Counted from the stretch's first letter, positions 17,339-27,582 are shown. The stretch is DNA of 56,949 nt from Singulisphaera sp. (GCA_027451445.1 DAIDJG010000094.1:1-56949); one strand, 5' to 3'. Translations and numbers: made by a program. The notes: generated from the letters alone by a model not told the origin.

Positions 17339-18727
17339 ATGAACGACTCCCAACCGCTCCGCGTGCCCGTCCTGTCGTTATTTACGTTGCTGCTCGCAGT
17401 CACGTCCGACGCGACGCTCCGGGCCCAGCAGGCTCCGTACGACGTCTTCCCGTCCGCCGATCCACCTTACTATCGGGTGCGGTACGAACCTTCGAAGACA
17501 GCCGGTGAACTATCCTACGGCGTGAATTACACGGTCTGGATCCCGCGCGACGCGAAAACGCTGCGCGGGGTGATTGTGCACCAGCATGGCTGCGGCGAGG
17601 GATCGTGCAAGTCGGGGCTCACAGGTGCGTACGACCTGCACTGGCAGGCCCTCGCCAGAAAGCACGATTGCGCGCTCGTGGCTCCCGCGTACGAGCAGCC
17701 TGAGAAGGCGGACTGTCAGTTGTGGTGCGATCCTCGCAATGGTTCGAGTGCGGCGTTCCAGAGGGCGCTGGCCGACCTGGGCGCGAAATCGGGGCATCCG
17801 GAACTGGCCAAGGTCCCGTGGGCGCTTTGGGGCCATAGCGGGGGCGGCCACTGGGCGGGCGGAATGGTGATGATGCACCCGGAACGCATCGCGGCCGCGT
17901 GGCTCCGCTCGGGCGTGCCGCTTTTGAAAGCGAACCCAGACCGTCCCACGATCAAGGCACACACGCTCCCGGACCAGGCGCTCATGGTGCCAATGATGTG
18001 CAACCTCGGCACCAAGGAAGGCGTCACGGTCAAGGATGATCGATTCTCGGCGGTATGGCCTGCGAACGAGGAGTTCTTTCTAACCGTTCGCGGCAAAGGC
18101 GGACTGATCGGCGTTGCGGTGGATCCACTCTCCAGCCACGACTGTGGCAATCAGCGCTATCTCGCGATTCCGTGGCTCGATGCCTGCTTGACCGCCCGTC
18201 TGCCGAAAGGCCCGGGCGAACCGTTGAACGCCATGCCTGCGAGCGACATTTGGCTCGCGACTCCCACGGGCAATGAGGCGCTGCCTGCCTCGAAGTTTTC
18301 CGAGGATGCCCAGAAGGCAGGTTGGCTCCCCAACGCGGCCGTTGCGAGGGCGTGGATGCAGTATGTCAAGGATACCAACGTCCTCGACACGACCCCGCCG
18401 CCCGCGCCCACGAACCTGCGCGTGGAGGGAAACCGACTGAGCTGGGAGTGTGATGCGGACCTCGAGAGCGGGCTGGCCGGGTTCGTGATCGAACGCGATG
18501 GAGCGTCGCTCGCCAACCTTCCCGACAAGGCCAAGAACCCCTTCGGCCGGCCCCTCTTTCAGAACCTGCAATACAGCGACACGCCCACCCAACCACTCGT
18601 CGCGATGCAATTCACGGACGCGACGGCGAAACCCGGCGCCAGCCATGAATACCGCGTCATCGCCGTGAATTCCGCCGGGCTCAAGTCGCAGCCGAGCGAA
18701 GCCATTAGCGTGAACTCGAAGCATTGA
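17339..18727 (+). CDS. Exported alpha/beta hydrolase with fibronectin-like tail
   Basis: About 462 residues. A signal peptide is followed by an alpha/beta-hydrolase domain whose nucleophile elbow is GHSGGG (about residue 165), after a VHQHGCGEG oxyanion-type strand. Six or more cysteines in the domain (CGEGSC, CQLWC, CGN) suggest disulphides and an extracytoplasmic site. After a [14 protein letters not shown] linker, the last 110 residues form a fibronectin type III-like domain. It could be an esterase or peptidase-type hydrolase of polymers; the adjacent GH10 xylanase favours a carbohydrate esterase, but this is inference. The start is chosen at 17339 (MNDSQ); an in-frame start 24 bases upstream is possible. 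Confidence 0.75.
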   Translation: MNDSQPLRVPVLSLFTLLLAVTSDATLRAQQAPYDVFPSADPPYYRVRYEPSKTAGELSYGVNYTVWIPRDAKTLRGVIVHQHGCGEGSCKSGLTGAYDLHWQALARKHDCALVAPAYEQPEKADCQLWCDPRNGSSAAFQRALADLGAKSGHPELAKVPWALWGHSGGGHWAGGMVMMHPERIAAAWLRSGVPLLKANPDRPTIKAHTLPDQALMVPMMCNLGTKEGVTVKDDRFSAVWPANEEFFLTVRGKGGLIGVAVDPLSSHDCGNQRYLAIPWLDACLTARLPKGPGEPLNAMPASDIWLATPTGNEALPASKFSEDAQKAGWLPNAAVARAWMQYVKDTNVLDTTPPPAPTNLRVEGNRLSWECDADLESGLAGFVIERDGASLANLPDKAKNPFGRPLFQNLQYSDTPTQPLVAMQFTDATAKPGASHEYRVIAVNSAGLKSQPSEAISVNSKH

Positions 18728-18731
18728 TTGA

Positions 18732-18752
18732 CGCGATCGTTTATCGATCGCG
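18732..18752 (+). terminator. Perfect 8-bp hairpin between hydrolase and xylanase
   Basis: CGCGATCG at 18732-18739 pairs with 18745-18752 around the loop TTTAT, starting 5 bases after the hydrolase stop and ending 12 bases before the xylanase start. No T-run follows, so it could be an attenuating or mRNA-stabilising structure rather than a terminator. Confidence 0.45.
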
Positions 18753-18764
18753 CTGGGGATCGCC

Positions 18765-19964
18765 ATGGACAGCACACTTTCGGCTCGGACATTCGCACGG
18801 CTCGTCGCAACGGCTTTGATGGTTTCTGTTCCCCGTGCGAATGGCCAGACCGATGCTCCACCGCCGAGGGCCCGTGTCGCGGCGGAATCGGCGGCGGGCG
18901 TTAAGGCGACGACCGACGCCTCGGGTGAGACGCTCCGAGGCGCCGTGAAGGGACGATTCCTGATCGGTGCAGCGCTGATGTCTCGGCAGCTCAACGACCC
19001 GAAGCTCACGGATCTGGTCGCGCAACAGTTCGACTGCCTCACGGGCGAGAACGAGTTCAAGCCCGCGAGTCTCCAGCCAGCGCCGGGGCGGTTCAACTTT
19101 GCGCCGGCGGACCGGATCATCGACTTCGCCCAGCGCCAGAATATGAGGGTGGTGGGGCACACCCTCTGCTGGCATAACCAGTCGCCCGCCTGGATGTTCC
19201 GCGGCGCGGACGGCAAGCCGTTAGCGCGCGACGAGGGCCTTCGCAATCTCAAGGGTCACATCGACGCGGTCGTGGGGCACTTCAAGGGAAAGGTGATTGG
19301 CTGGGATGTCGTCAACGAGGCGATCAGCGACGAGGGCGATGAATACCTACGCAATACGCCGGCGCGGCGGGCGATCGGCGACGATTACATCATCAAGGCG
19401 TTCGAGTTTGCACACGTCGCCGACCCCGGCGCCGAGTTGTATTACAACGACTACGCGAACGAGTACGCCGGAAAGCGCGCAAAGACGATCCGACTGATAC
19501 GCGAGTTGAAGTCCAGGGGTGTGCGTCTCGACGCCGTTGGCATGCAGTGTCATCTGAAGCTGAGCGATCCCGATGGGCCGGAGCAGTTGGACCAGGCGAT
19601 CACGGCCTACGCCGGCGAGGGTGTGAAAGTCGTGATCAGCGAGCTCGACGTCGATGTGCTGGCGCGCGGGAACCGAGGCGCTGACGTGGCCGCTCGCGAG
19701 CGGGCGGGTGCAAACCCGTATCCCGGCGACCTTCCCCCTGACGTGGCCGAGAGGCAGGCGACGTACTACCGCAGGGTCTTCGAGGTTGTCCGGAAGCACG
19801 CGGGGGTTGTCACGCGGGTGACACTGTGGGGCACCCATGACGGGACGTCGTGGTTGAACAACTGGCCGGTCCGCGGACGAACGAATCACGCTCTGCTGTG
19901 GGACCGGGCGCTCCAGCCCAAACCGGCCCTCAAGGCTGTCCTGGGCGTCCTTGCCGCGCCTTGA
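18765..19964 (+). CDS. Exported GH10 endo-1,4-beta-xylanase
   Basis: A 399-residue protein. A signal peptide (about 1-27) and a short Ala-rich linker precede a single GH10 barrel. The family motifs are intact: ENEFKPASL, GHTLCWHNQSPAW, the acid/base glutamate Glu185 in WDVVNEA, and the nucleophile Glu293 in ISELDVDV. It ends with the LWGTHDGTSW and ALLWD strands. It cleaves internal beta-1,4-xylosidic bonds of xylan and probably acts outside the cytoplasm. It lacks a separate carbohydrate-binding module. It lies 37 bases after the exported hydrolase and on the same strand, so co-expression in plant polymer breakdown is plausible. Confidence 0.93.
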   Translation: MDSTLSARTFARLVATALMVSVPRANGQTDAPPPRARVAAESAAGVKATTDASGETLRGAVKGRFLIGAALMSRQLNDPKLTDLVAQQFDCLTGENEFKPASLQPAPGRFNFAPADRIIDFAQRQNMRVVGHTLCWHNQSPAWMFRGADGKPLARDEGLRNLKGHIDAVVGHFKGKVIGWDVVNEAISDEGDEYLRNTPARRAIGDDYIIKAFEFAHVADPGAELYYNDYANEYAGKRAKTIRLIRELKSRGVRLDAVGMQCHLKLSDPDGPEQLDQAITAYAGEGVKVVISELDVDVLARGNRGADVAARERAGANPYPGDLPPDVAERQATYYRRVFEVVRKHAGVVTRVTLWGTHDGTSWLNNWPVRGRTNHALLWDRALQPKPALKAVLGVLAAP

Positions 19965-20042
19965 ACGGATTCGGTCGCCGAGGTGGTGAAAACGAGATCC
20001 TCATCGTGATCGAAAAGCGGTGCGGGATCCGGCATGTAGGCT

Positions 20043-22679
20043 CTACCGTGCGCCGACAAACTCCTGCGGATACGGGACTCCGTTACCGCGTGCCGAATGC
20101 CAGAGGATGCGATTGAAGGTGTCCTCGTCCGCCTCGTCGGCCTCGTCGAGGGCGAGCTTCAGTGACTCGCGCGCCCAATGGAGCGCTTCACCCTTCAACT
20201 TTTCCAGGGGCGGATTCATTTCGTCGAGAGCGATCGCGTTTGGCACGCACGTGTACGCCGTCAGGTCCGCGTGGTCCTGGAAGCAGTGGCGCATCGGCGT
20301 GGCGGAGAGGTCGAGCTGGTTCATCGGCGGGAGACCGAGGATCAGCTCGATCGTCTTGACCATGCCGGTCTGATTGTAGCCGGTCGAATCGACGAATCCC
20401 CGCTTCGTGTAGGGGCTAATGACGAGCGCCACGGTGCGGTGGCCGTCCACGTGATCAAAACCGTTCTGCGGGTCATCCTCGACCGAGAGGATGCACGTGT
20501 CTTTCCAAAACGGACTGCGAGTGACGGCTTCGACCACCATACCCAGCGCCAGGTCGTTGTCCGCGACCATTGCACGTGGGGTGGGCGAGTCGGGGCGTGT
20601 GCCGTTGGTGTGGTCGCACGGCAGATAGAGGTAAACCAGGTTGGGCAACTCCCCCTTGCGCTCGTACGCTTTCAACTCCTCGATGAACACCTTGGCGCGG
20701 TAAACGTCGGGGATCGACATTACGAAGCCCGGATAGGCCGGGTGCGTGTAGGGCTTGAGCGCTGCGACGTTCACGCGGGCCTCGACGGGGAACTTGCCCG
20801 CCGCGGTCTTGTATTCCGCGTACATGTCGGACCAGGTCGAACCTTTGGGGGCCTCGGGACGAACGAACTCACCGAAGTTGAAGAACGTCTTTTTGTGGGC
20901 CAGCGCGTTGTCCCAGAGGAACCCACTCGAAGCGAAGGCGAGCGGGTCACTCCCTTCATACGGATAACTGCGCGTGAAGCCGCCGAACGCCTTCTCGAGA
21001 TAGTCGGTGACGTACGCTTCGTTCACCCACTGATGCCCGTCGGCGCTGAGCACGCCGCTACAGTAGAAGTTGTCGAAGAGCGTGAACTCGCGTGCCAGCT
21101 TGTGGTGGTTCGGTGTTACGTCTTCGCCGTACATGACGAGCTTCGAGTCGCCGTTGCCCTGCTTCATGTCGCCAAAGACCTGATCGTAGGTGCGGTTTTC
21201 CTTGATCACGTAGATGACGTGCTTGATGACCGACGGCTCGCCGTGTCGTTCAGGGACCGCCAACGGCGCAGCGTCCGGCCGAGGCCGCTCCAGGCCGGCA
21301 AGGCTGTAGGCCAGGCGATTGTTCGCGTTGACGGTGTCGGTGTACCTGGTGAGCTGCGCGTCGTCGGGAACGTCGATGATCGAGACGCTGCCGAGGTGGT
21401 CGTGCGAGTTCATCCCCTTCTCGTCGGCGCGCGGTTTTCGCTCGCCCGACTTCTGGCGGGCGACGGAACCAAGGCCCTTGACGTTGGCGACGAACAACTG
21501 CTTGCCGTCTTGCGACACAACGACTGCGCCGGGGTACCAGCCAGTTGGGATCAGTCCTACGAGCCGGCTTTGCTGCCGCCGAGTATCGGTCGCGGAGCAC
21601 GACCTGGCACCGAGGCGAACCACGGCGACGCCGTTGTTTGTGCCGTTGGCGACGTAGAGTGTCTGGCCGTCGGGACTCAGGGTGAGAGCGTTGCAGCCGC
21701 TGCCGAACGGGAGCCGGCCTTCGGGACGGCAAGGGATGGTCTCGACGACCTCGTCATCCTCGGTGCGGATCACGGACACCGTGTCGCTGTTCGCGTTGGC
21801 GACGTAGACGAACCGTCCGTCTTCGCTCTTCGACATTCCGCTGGGGTGCAGCCCGACGGGGATCGACTTGGTGCGCTGCCATTTGCCGTCGGTCAGGGTC
21901 AGAACGGAGACGGTTCCCTGGGCGGCGATCCCGCGGGCATCAACTTGTATCCGCGTGCCGGAACTGTCCGCTTGACGATCGCCGTCCATCGGCGGGTCGC
22001 CACCCCAGTTCGTGATGTAGCAACGGTTGGGCCGCGTGCTGACGATCGCGTAGGGGGCCACACCGACGGTGACCTCTTGCAGAACCTTACGCTCGACCAA
22101 ATACAGAAGCTGAACGGTGTTGCCGCGCGTGGAGGCGGCCCAGAGCGTCTCCTCTGACCCGAGAGAAATGCCCGCCGCGTGGGAGGCTCCGCCGTTTCGC
22201 GGTTTCTTCAGTTCGATCGGGTCGTCCCAGGCATATTGACCATCATCGCCGCGGGAGGCGATTCGGATGTGGTCCTTCGCGTCCGAGGCATAAACCCGTC
22301 CACGGTGGACCAGCAGCCCGGTCACGCTGAATCCGGTCGGGGACACCAGCGTCTGCGCGACCTCCCCCTTGGCGATGTCGATGAACACGAGGTCTCGGAG
22401 GTTCTTGACGACCAGAGTCTGTCCGTCGTCGGTCAGGGCAAGGTCCACCGGCCGGCCGGGAAACGTGATCTGTTTCCCCGCAGGCGTCAGGATCTGGTTG
22501 CTCGGGACCACGATGCGTCCATCAGACTGGCGGCCGACCTGGAGACGGTCCTGGTCATCGGCACTCGAGGGTGGGGGTGAAAGCGTGGCGATGGCGAGCG
22601 CGACGAGCGTGGTTACGGTTTTTCCCGGGACTCCTGGAGAGCGTGCATAACTGGGGGACGGGACCACGCGGATCGGCAT
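20043..22679 (-). CDS. YVTN beta-propeller / phosphoesterase fusion, exported
   Basis: An 878-residue protein starting at the ATG 22677-22679 (MPIRVVPSPSYARS), which is followed by a signal peptide ending near SSADDQ. Residues about 60-500 are YVTN/YncE-type propeller repeats (VYVANANSDTVSVI, LYVANGTNNGVAVV). Residues about 525-870 are a phosphoesterase domain of the AcpA/phospholipase C family, with KHVIYVIKENRTYDQVFGD, the SVEDDPQNGFDHVDGHR metal-site motif and SPYTKRG. The expected activity is hydrolysis of phosphomonoesters or phosphodiesters in the periplasm. The frame is open 456 bases further upstream, but that part has no domain and no signal peptide. It is convergent with the xylanase. 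Confidence 0.88.
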   Translation of the reverse strand: MPIRVVPSPSYARSPGVPGKTVTTLVALAIATLSPPPSSADDQDRLQVGRQSDGRIVVPSNQILTPAGKQITFPGRPVDLALTDDGQTLVVKNLRDLVFIDIAKGEVAQTLVSPTGFSVTGLLVHRGRVYASDAKDHIRIASRGDDGQYAWDDPIELKKPRNGGASHAAGISLGSEETLWAASTRGNTVQLLYLVERKVLQEVTVGVAPYAIVSTRPNRCYITNWGGDPPMDGDRQADSSGTRIQVDARGIAAQGTVSVLTLTDGKWQRTKSIPVGLHPSGMSKSEDGRFVYVANANSDTVSVIRTEDDEVVETIPCRPEGRLPFGSGCNALTLSPDGQTLYVANGTNNGVAVVRLGARSCSATDTRRQQSRLVGLIPTGWYPGAVVVSQDGKQLFVANVKGLGSVARQKSGERKPRADEKGMNSHDHLGSVSIIDVPDDAQLTRYTDTVNANNRLAYSLAGLERPRPDAAPLAVPERHGEPSVIKHVIYVIKENRTYDQVFGDMKQGNGDSKLVMYGEDVTPNHHKLAREFTLFDNFYCSGVLSADGHQWVNEAYVTDYLEKAFGGFTRSYPYEGSDPLAFASSGFLWDNALAHKKTFFNFGEFVRPEAPKGSTWSDMYAEYKTAAGKFPVEARVNVAALKPYTHPAYPGFVMSIPDVYRAKVFIEELKAYERKGELPNLVYLYLPCDHTNGTRPDSPTPRAMVADNDLALGMVVEAVTRSPFWKDTCILSVEDDPQNGFDHVDGHRTVALVISPYTKRGFVDSTGYNQTGMVKTIELILGLPPMNQLDLSATPMRHCFQDHADLTAYTCVPNAIALDEMNPPLEKLKGEALHWARESLKLALDEADEADEDTFNRILWHSARGNGVPYPQEFVGAR

Positions 22680-23059
22680 GGGGAACCTCACGGTGTGTTT
22701 TCGGGGCGAGCGGGACCTGGTGGCGAGTGCGCGCTCGGTCGCGCGCCGAGCAGCAAGGAGTCGGACGTCTGCGAGTCGGTCGAGAGGCATCCTATAGGCG
22801 CGTGCGTCATCGAACAAGGCGTTCGGGGATCCTCGGCGAACGTCGCCGATTGCGCGGCACTGTGTCGGCTCCAGGACGAGTGGCCGGCCGAAGGGCTCGC
22901 AGGTCATGAATGGCTCCAAGAACTGTGTCTGCTTCCGCGGGCGCTTCGGTTCGGCTATCCTGGCCACCGTGGTCAATGCAACCGACGCGAACTCGATATA
23001 CCTTGCACGCGGTTCGATCAGAAACTGCGAAGCATAGTCCATTTCCACGAGGAATGCTG
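22680..23059. other. Divergent intergenic region
   Basis: About 380 bases between the phosphoesterase and ceramidase-like genes, read outwards in both directions. No gene or long repeat was recognised; it presumably holds both promoters. Confidence 0.4.
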
Positions 23060-24439
23060 ATGCGACATCTTCTTCACGTGATCCTCTGCGTGGCGCTTGG
23101 TTTGACAGGGTTCGCGGCCGAAAGCCACGGTGCACCGGCGGATGGCAACCCCTGGAAGGCCGGGGTGGCTGCCGTCTTGATTACGCCCGAGAAGGAGCTC
23201 TGGATGGCCGGGTACGCGTCGCGGAACAAGCCGGCCGAGGGTAAAGAAACCGAGCTTTACGGAAAGGCAGTGGCCCTTGAAGATGCTCAGGGGGCGCGGC
23301 TCGTGATGGTCACCCTGGACCTCATCGGCGTGCCGCGCACATTGCGAAAGAGCCTGGAGAAGCGCTGCGGAGAAGCCTACAAACTGCCGCCGGAGGGATT
23401 GTTACTCAACGCGTCGCACACGCACAGCGGTCCGGAGTTTCGCGTTGGCCGGCTCCCCTGGGACGACGGCAACCTCAAGCCGACCCGGGACAGTGAAGCG
23501 TATGGCGAGCATCTGGAGGAACAGCTCTTCAAACTGATCGGCGAGGCACTCGACCACCTGAGTCCGGCCAAGCTCGGGTACTCACACGCGCGGGCCGGGT
23601 TTGCGATGAACCGGCGTCTGCCCTCGCCCAAGGGGTACCAGAACAGCCCGAATCCGGACGGACCCGTCGACCAGTCCGTGCCCGTGCTGCGCGTCGAGGG
23701 CGAGGGCGGCAAGCTTCTCGCCGTGGTGTTCGGCTACGCGTGCCATAACACGTCGCTGGCGCTTTACAAGTGGAATGCCGATTATGCCGGTTACGCGCAG
23801 GAATTTCTGCAGGCCAACCATCCGGGGACGGTCGCGTTGTTCATGATGGGCTGCGGCGGCGATCAGAACCCTTATCCGCGCAAGACCGTTGAGATGGCGC
23901 AACAGCACGGCCGCGCCCTCGCTAACGGCGTGGAGACCGCACTTTCCGTTGCTCCTCGCGAGGTGAACGGTCCGTTGCGATCGGCGTACGGCGAAGTCGC
24001 GCTCGACTACGACGCCATTCCAACGGCGGAGGAATTCCGGCAGCGCCTCGAGTCCAAGAACAAGGTCGAGGCCGACCACGCGAAGCGCTTCCTCGCGCGA
24101 CTGGACGCCGGGGAGAAACTCGCTATGAGCTATCCGTGCCCCGTGCAGGTCATCCGCTTTGGCGACGACCTCGTGCTGGTCGCCATCGGCGGCGAGACGT
24201 GCGTGGACTATTCGCTCCGGCTCAAGAAAGAGCTTGCGGGCGAGGCGGCCGTCTGGATCGCTGGCTATAGCAATGATGTGATGGGTTATATCCCCAGCCG
24301 CCGCGTCCGCGAGGAGGGCGGGTACGAGGCCACCGAGGCGATGCGCTACAGCCGAACCCACCCGGCACCCTGGGCGCCGACACTCGAGGAAAAGATCATC
24401 GGCAAGGTCCACGAACTCGACCGCGGCCTGAAGCGCTGA
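23060..24439 (+). CDS. Neutral/alkaline ceramidase-like exported protein
   Basis: A 459-residue protein with a signal peptide (about 1-24, MRHLLHVILCVALGLTGFAA). It matches the neutral/alkaline non-lysosomal ceramidase N-terminal domain: KAGVAAVLITPEKELWMAGY near the start, the zinc-site-like NASHTHSGPE, FGYACHNTSLAL, and a GCGGDQNP loop. In that family these histidines bind a zinc and the serine region hydrolyses the amide of ceramide. Many bacterial members have this single domain without proven ceramidase activity, so the substrate is uncertain. A GAGGA ribosome site 6 bases upstream selects the ATG at 23060 over the one at 23054. It is convergent with the MFS gene. Confidence 0.85.
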   Translation: MRHLLHVILCVALGLTGFAAESHGAPADGNPWKAGVAAVLITPEKELWMAGYASRNKPAEGKETELYGKAVALEDAQGARLVMVTLDLIGVPRTLRKSLEKRCGEAYKLPPEGLLLNASHTHSGPEFRVGRLPWDDGNLKPTRDSEAYGEHLEEQLFKLIGEALDHLSPAKLGYSHARAGFAMNRRLPSPKGYQNSPNPDGPVDQSVPVLRVEGEGGKLLAVVFGYACHNTSLALYKWNADYAGYAQEFLQANHPGTVALFMMGCGGDQNPYPRKTVEMAQQHGRALANGVETALSVAPREVNGPLRSAYGEVALDYDAIPTAEEFRQRLESKNKVEADHAKRFLARLDAGEKLAMSYPCPVQVIRFGDDLVLVAIGGETCVDYSLRLKKELAGEAAVWIAGYSNDVMGYIPSRRVREEGGYEATEAMRYSRTHPAPWAPTLEEKIIGKVHELDRGLKR

Positions 24440-24464
24440 GTGCAGACGCAATCTGTGAGGTTCG

Positions 24465-25700
24465 TTACCTTACGGTTTCACGTTTCGGCCGGATCAACAA
24501 AACCAGGGCGACCGAGACAAGGGCAGCGGCGGCGAACAGGCCAAAGACGAGGCTGAGCGGGACGTGGCGGTCGCGGAGCCAGCCGAAGCCCCAGTCGGCC
24601 AGGCCGCCGCAACTGATGCTGACAAGGTTCATGATCCCGTAGCCCGTCGCGCGCAGCTCGGGCCGGACGATCTGGGCCAAAATCGGCATGTTGTTGCCGT
24701 CGAAGAAGCCCCAGCCGATCCCGAATACAATCAAGGCCGCGGCGGCGAACGTCAGCGTGCCGGCATAGCCGACACCGAAGATCGCGGGGGCAATGAGGAT
24801 CATCCCCACGGCGCTAACGTAGATCCGCCCGCGCTCGTTTGATCGCATCAAGCGGTCGGCAAGCCAGCCGCCGACCAGTGAGCCGAAAATGGCCGCGACT
24901 TGCCAGTAGACGGTCGCCGTTACGCCCGCCCGTCCTTGACCGATGCCGAATCGCTCCTTGAGGATCGCCGGCATCCAGTCGCGGACCACCCAACCCGCCA
25001 GGGCCGGCAGCGTGAAGTAGAGGACCAGAAGGATGAACGACGGGTTCGAAAGGAGTTCACCGGCCGCGCGCAGCGGCGTGGCGGTCTTGCGGTTGGCCTC
25101 CTCGTCTGGCCTCGGGGCGTCGCGCAGGGCGAGGAGTAGCGGGAGGGCGTAAAGCATTCCCAAGACCCCGCAGGCGTTGAACCCGGACCGCCAGCCGAGG
25201 TCCGGAGCGTCTGCGACGTAGCCGCCGAAGCCGCCGGCAATCACCCCGCAGTAGATCGCCATCTGGTGCAGCCCAACCGCTCGCGACCGGGTGCGGCCGG
25301 TGTGCAGCTCGGCGATCAGCGCGAGGGCGGCGGGGATGTAGAAGGCCTCGCTGATCCCCATCAGGGACCGTGCATGGAGCAGCTCGTCGTAGTTATTGAT
25401 GTGCCCCGTCCACCAGGTGACCGCCGACCAGACGAACAGGCTCGCACAGATCGTCAGCCGTCGGCTGAACCGGTCGGCGATGTAACCGCCGATGGGGCTC
25501 AGGAACGCGTAGACCCATTTGAACTGGCCGAGCATCAGGCCCCAGTTCGTGTCGGTCGCGATCGAGGGGACGTCGGCCATCACCGAATACTTCATCGACG
25601 CCAGCATCTGGCGATCGAGGTAATTCAGCAGGGCGACGGGCAAAAGTAGGATGACGGTCAGCCAGGCCGTGCGCTCGAAGGAGGGCGGTCTCATCGGCAT
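24465..25700 (-). CDS. Major facilitator superfamily transporter
   Basis: A 411-residue permease with 12 predicted membrane segments. The first helix ends with NYLDRQMLAS, which resembles anion:cation symporters and spinster-like transporters. The conserved loop 2-3 motif GGYIADRFSRR is present. The loop 8-9 equivalent is GGWLADRLMRS. No substrate can be assigned. It converges with the ceramidase-like gene across 25 bases. Its upstream leader contains a strong stem-loop at 25780-25860. Confidence 0.88.
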   Translation of the reverse strand: MPMRPPSFERTAWLTVILLLPVALLNYLDRQMLASMKYSVMADVPSIATDTNWGLMLGQFKWVYAFLSPIGGYIADRFSRRLTICASLFVWSAVTWWTGHINNYDELLHARSLMGISEAFYIPAALALIAELHTGRTRSRAVGLHQMAIYCGVIAGGFGGYVADAPDLGWRSGFNACGVLGMLYALPLLLALRDAPRPDEEANRKTATPLRAAGELLSNPSFILLVLYFTLPALAGWVVRDWMPAILKERFGIGQGRAGVTATVYWQVAAIFGSLVGGWLADRLMRSNERGRIYVSAVGMILIAPAIFGVGYAGTLTFAAAALIVFGIGWGFFDGNNMPILAQIVRPELRATGYGIMNLVSISCGGLADWGFGWLRDRHVPLSLVFGLFAAAALVSVALVLLIRPKRETVR

Positions 25701-26464
25701 CGATCGGCGACTCCTCGTCCCCCCCGGGCCGGAAGGATCCGAACTCGATAGCGCGAAGCCTCACAATCCGGAATGGGCGCGACGCGACAGTCTGCGGCTC
25801 TCGAAGGATGCTCAGCGTACCTTGCGCTGCGCCGAACTGCGAGAGCCGAGTGTCGCGTTGACATTTGGAGGGCTGACGCGCCGGCGGCTGAACAGAGATC
25901 CATCTGGGCGGTGCGTGTCTGGAGATTCAGGGAATCGTCCGGCTGTCCCACCAGGCCAGAGGTGCGCAATTGGCCATCCGGTACCAGGTTACTCGAACTA
26001 CCCAGATCCCCAGAAGGGATGCCGCGAGACGCTAACGAAAGAAGATAAATTGCCCGAAAATAACTTGTGAACTCTGAAACCAATGGTGCTAAAGGAGTTA
26101 CGTGCTGTACGGCAAACTCGCCCGGTGAGTTGTTCCGAAATCAATGGTACGTCTCGGGTTACGTGATAGGAGCCGGTGTTGCTGCGAAACGGCCGTCCAA
26201 AACGAACACATTCCACTCGTCGAAGTGACGGCACAAGATTTGAACGCCTTCACTCCTCCGCGCAGCCGAAAACTGTTCCGACTCTTCACTCAGGAAGGGC
26301 ACCGATAATCACCTCGCGAATTCCCCGTCGCTCGCTTTTCACCTAGCTTTCCAACACTTTTGGTCTTGACGGGCCGATGTCGCGTCGCCTTTACTATTAC
26401 GAAATCCAATTTTACACTCGGTCCATTATCACATTTTTGCCGATACTCGATCGGGCGGGGATGC
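25701..26464. other. Long divergent intergenic region before the LysR gene
   Basis: About 765 bases between the MFS gene and the LysR gene. The left part is GC-rich and holds the stem-loop at 25780-25860. From about 26030 onward it is clearly more AT-rich than the surroundings, as expected of promoter DNA. A TTGACG box at about 26366 could belong to the LysR promoter, though spacing to TTTACT is 18. The short frames here have no recognisable protein. Confidence 0.45.
25780..25860. other. Long two-part stem-loop in MFS leader
   Basis: Bases 25780-25789 pair with 25851-25860 (10 pairs, one G-U). After a 5/2 internal loop, CGGCTCTCG (25795-25803) pairs perfectly with 25840-25848. A smaller CAGCG/CGCTG hairpin sits inside. 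It is 80-160 bases upstream of the minus-strand MFS start, so it could fold in that mRNA leader. It does not resemble the other repeats of this window. Confidence 0.6.
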
Positions 26465-27418
26465 ATGCAGTTCGAGGCGCTCAAGATCTACTGCGACGTG
26501 GTGCGCTGGGCGAGTTTCTCGCGAGGGGCGGAGGAGAACCAGATCTCCCAGTCGTCGGCGAGCCAGGCAGTGCGCGCGATCGAGGAGCGGCTCGGAGTGA
26601 AGTTGATCGACCGCACGAAGCGACCGTTCAAGCTGACCCCGCAGGGGAAGCTTTATTACGACGAGTGCAAGGATCTGGTCGGTCGGTACCTCGAAATCGA
26701 GACGCGCGTGAAAGGGCTGGAGAACGATCAGAACGTGGTGGGTACGGTCAGGGTGGCGCTGATCTATTCGGTCGGCTTGCACCACATGAGCCAGTACGTC
26801 CACACGTTCGGCGAGCTCTATCCGGGAGCGGACGTCCGCCTGGAGTTCCTGCACCCGACGCGCGTGGTTGAGAGCGTTAGCAAGGACCGGGCCGAGCTCG
26901 GGATCGTCTCCTTCCCGAAGAAGTGGCCCAAGCTGACGGTGATCCCCTGGCGCGAGGAGGAGATGGTCCTCGCGGTTCACCCCTCGCATCCGCTCGCCCG
27001 CCGTGACGGCGTGAGCTTCAGCCAGCTCGACCGGCTCAAGCTGGTCGGCTTCGATTCCGATCTCCCGATCCGCCGCGCGATCGATCGGGTCCTGCACCAT
27101 CACAAAGTGCAGGTGCAAGTTGTTCTGGAATTCGATAACATTGAGAATATCAAACGAGCCGTGGAGATCCCGGGAGGCGCGGCGCTATTGCCGGAGCCGA
27201 CCGTGGCGCGGGAGGTGGAGTCGGGTTCCCTGGTCGCGTTGCCCATCGAAGGACAGGATCCCGAACACCGTCTGACTCGCCCACTGGCGATTCTTCACCG
27301 CGGCGACCGGCAGCTCAGTCTGACGGCGTCGCGATTCCTCAAGTTGCTCACGACGGAGGACGCGGGACCCCTCGCCGCGTCCGCCGCCACCAACGGCCAC
27401 CTCTCTCACGACGCCTGA
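26465..27418 (+). CDS. LysR-type transcriptional regulator, probable glutamate synthase regulator
   Basis: A 317-residue LysR protein. The winged-helix DNA-binding domain covers about residues 1-60, with the recognition region NQISQSSASQAVRAIEERLG. A linker helix and a periplasmic-binding-like effector domain (about 90-295) follow. The ATG at 26465 fits the canonical family N-terminus (MQFEALKIYCDVV). It lies 164 bases upstream of gltB on the same strand, which is unlike the usual divergent LysR arrangement. Control of gltBD in response to a nitrogen or carbon signal, like GltC of Bacillus, is an inference from position only. Confidence 0.88.
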   Translation: MQFEALKIYCDVVRWASFSRGAEENQISQSSASQAVRAIEERLGVKLIDRTKRPFKLTPQGKLYYDECKDLVGRYLEIETRVKGLENDQNVVGTVRVALIYSVGLHHMSQYVHTFGELYPGADVRLEFLHPTRVVESVSKDRAELGIVSFPKKWPKLTVIPWREEEMVLAVHPSHPLARRDGVSFSQLDRLKLVGFDSDLPIRRAIDRVLHHHKVQVQVVLEFDNIENIKRAVEIPGGAALLPEPTVAREVESGSLVALPIEGQDPEHRLTRPLAILHRGDRQLSLTASRFLKLLTTEDAGPLAASAATNGHLSHDA

Positions 27419-27582
27419 AGGTTTGACCTGGAACGGCTGCTGGAGAGAGGCAAGGGCCTCCCTCCAACTGCGTCGGCGGGAACCGATCCGGGGCGTTGTG
27501 AGGCCGGCTGACCCCGCCCACCCAAACGAAGTGACTGCAAGAGAACGAGACCACGAGACGCGCTGTAGAAGGATATGTCATC

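Noticed and set aside
20178-22157. 659-residue plus-strand frame over the phosphoesterase gene
   Set aside because: Antisense to clear YVTN and phosphoesterase motifs.
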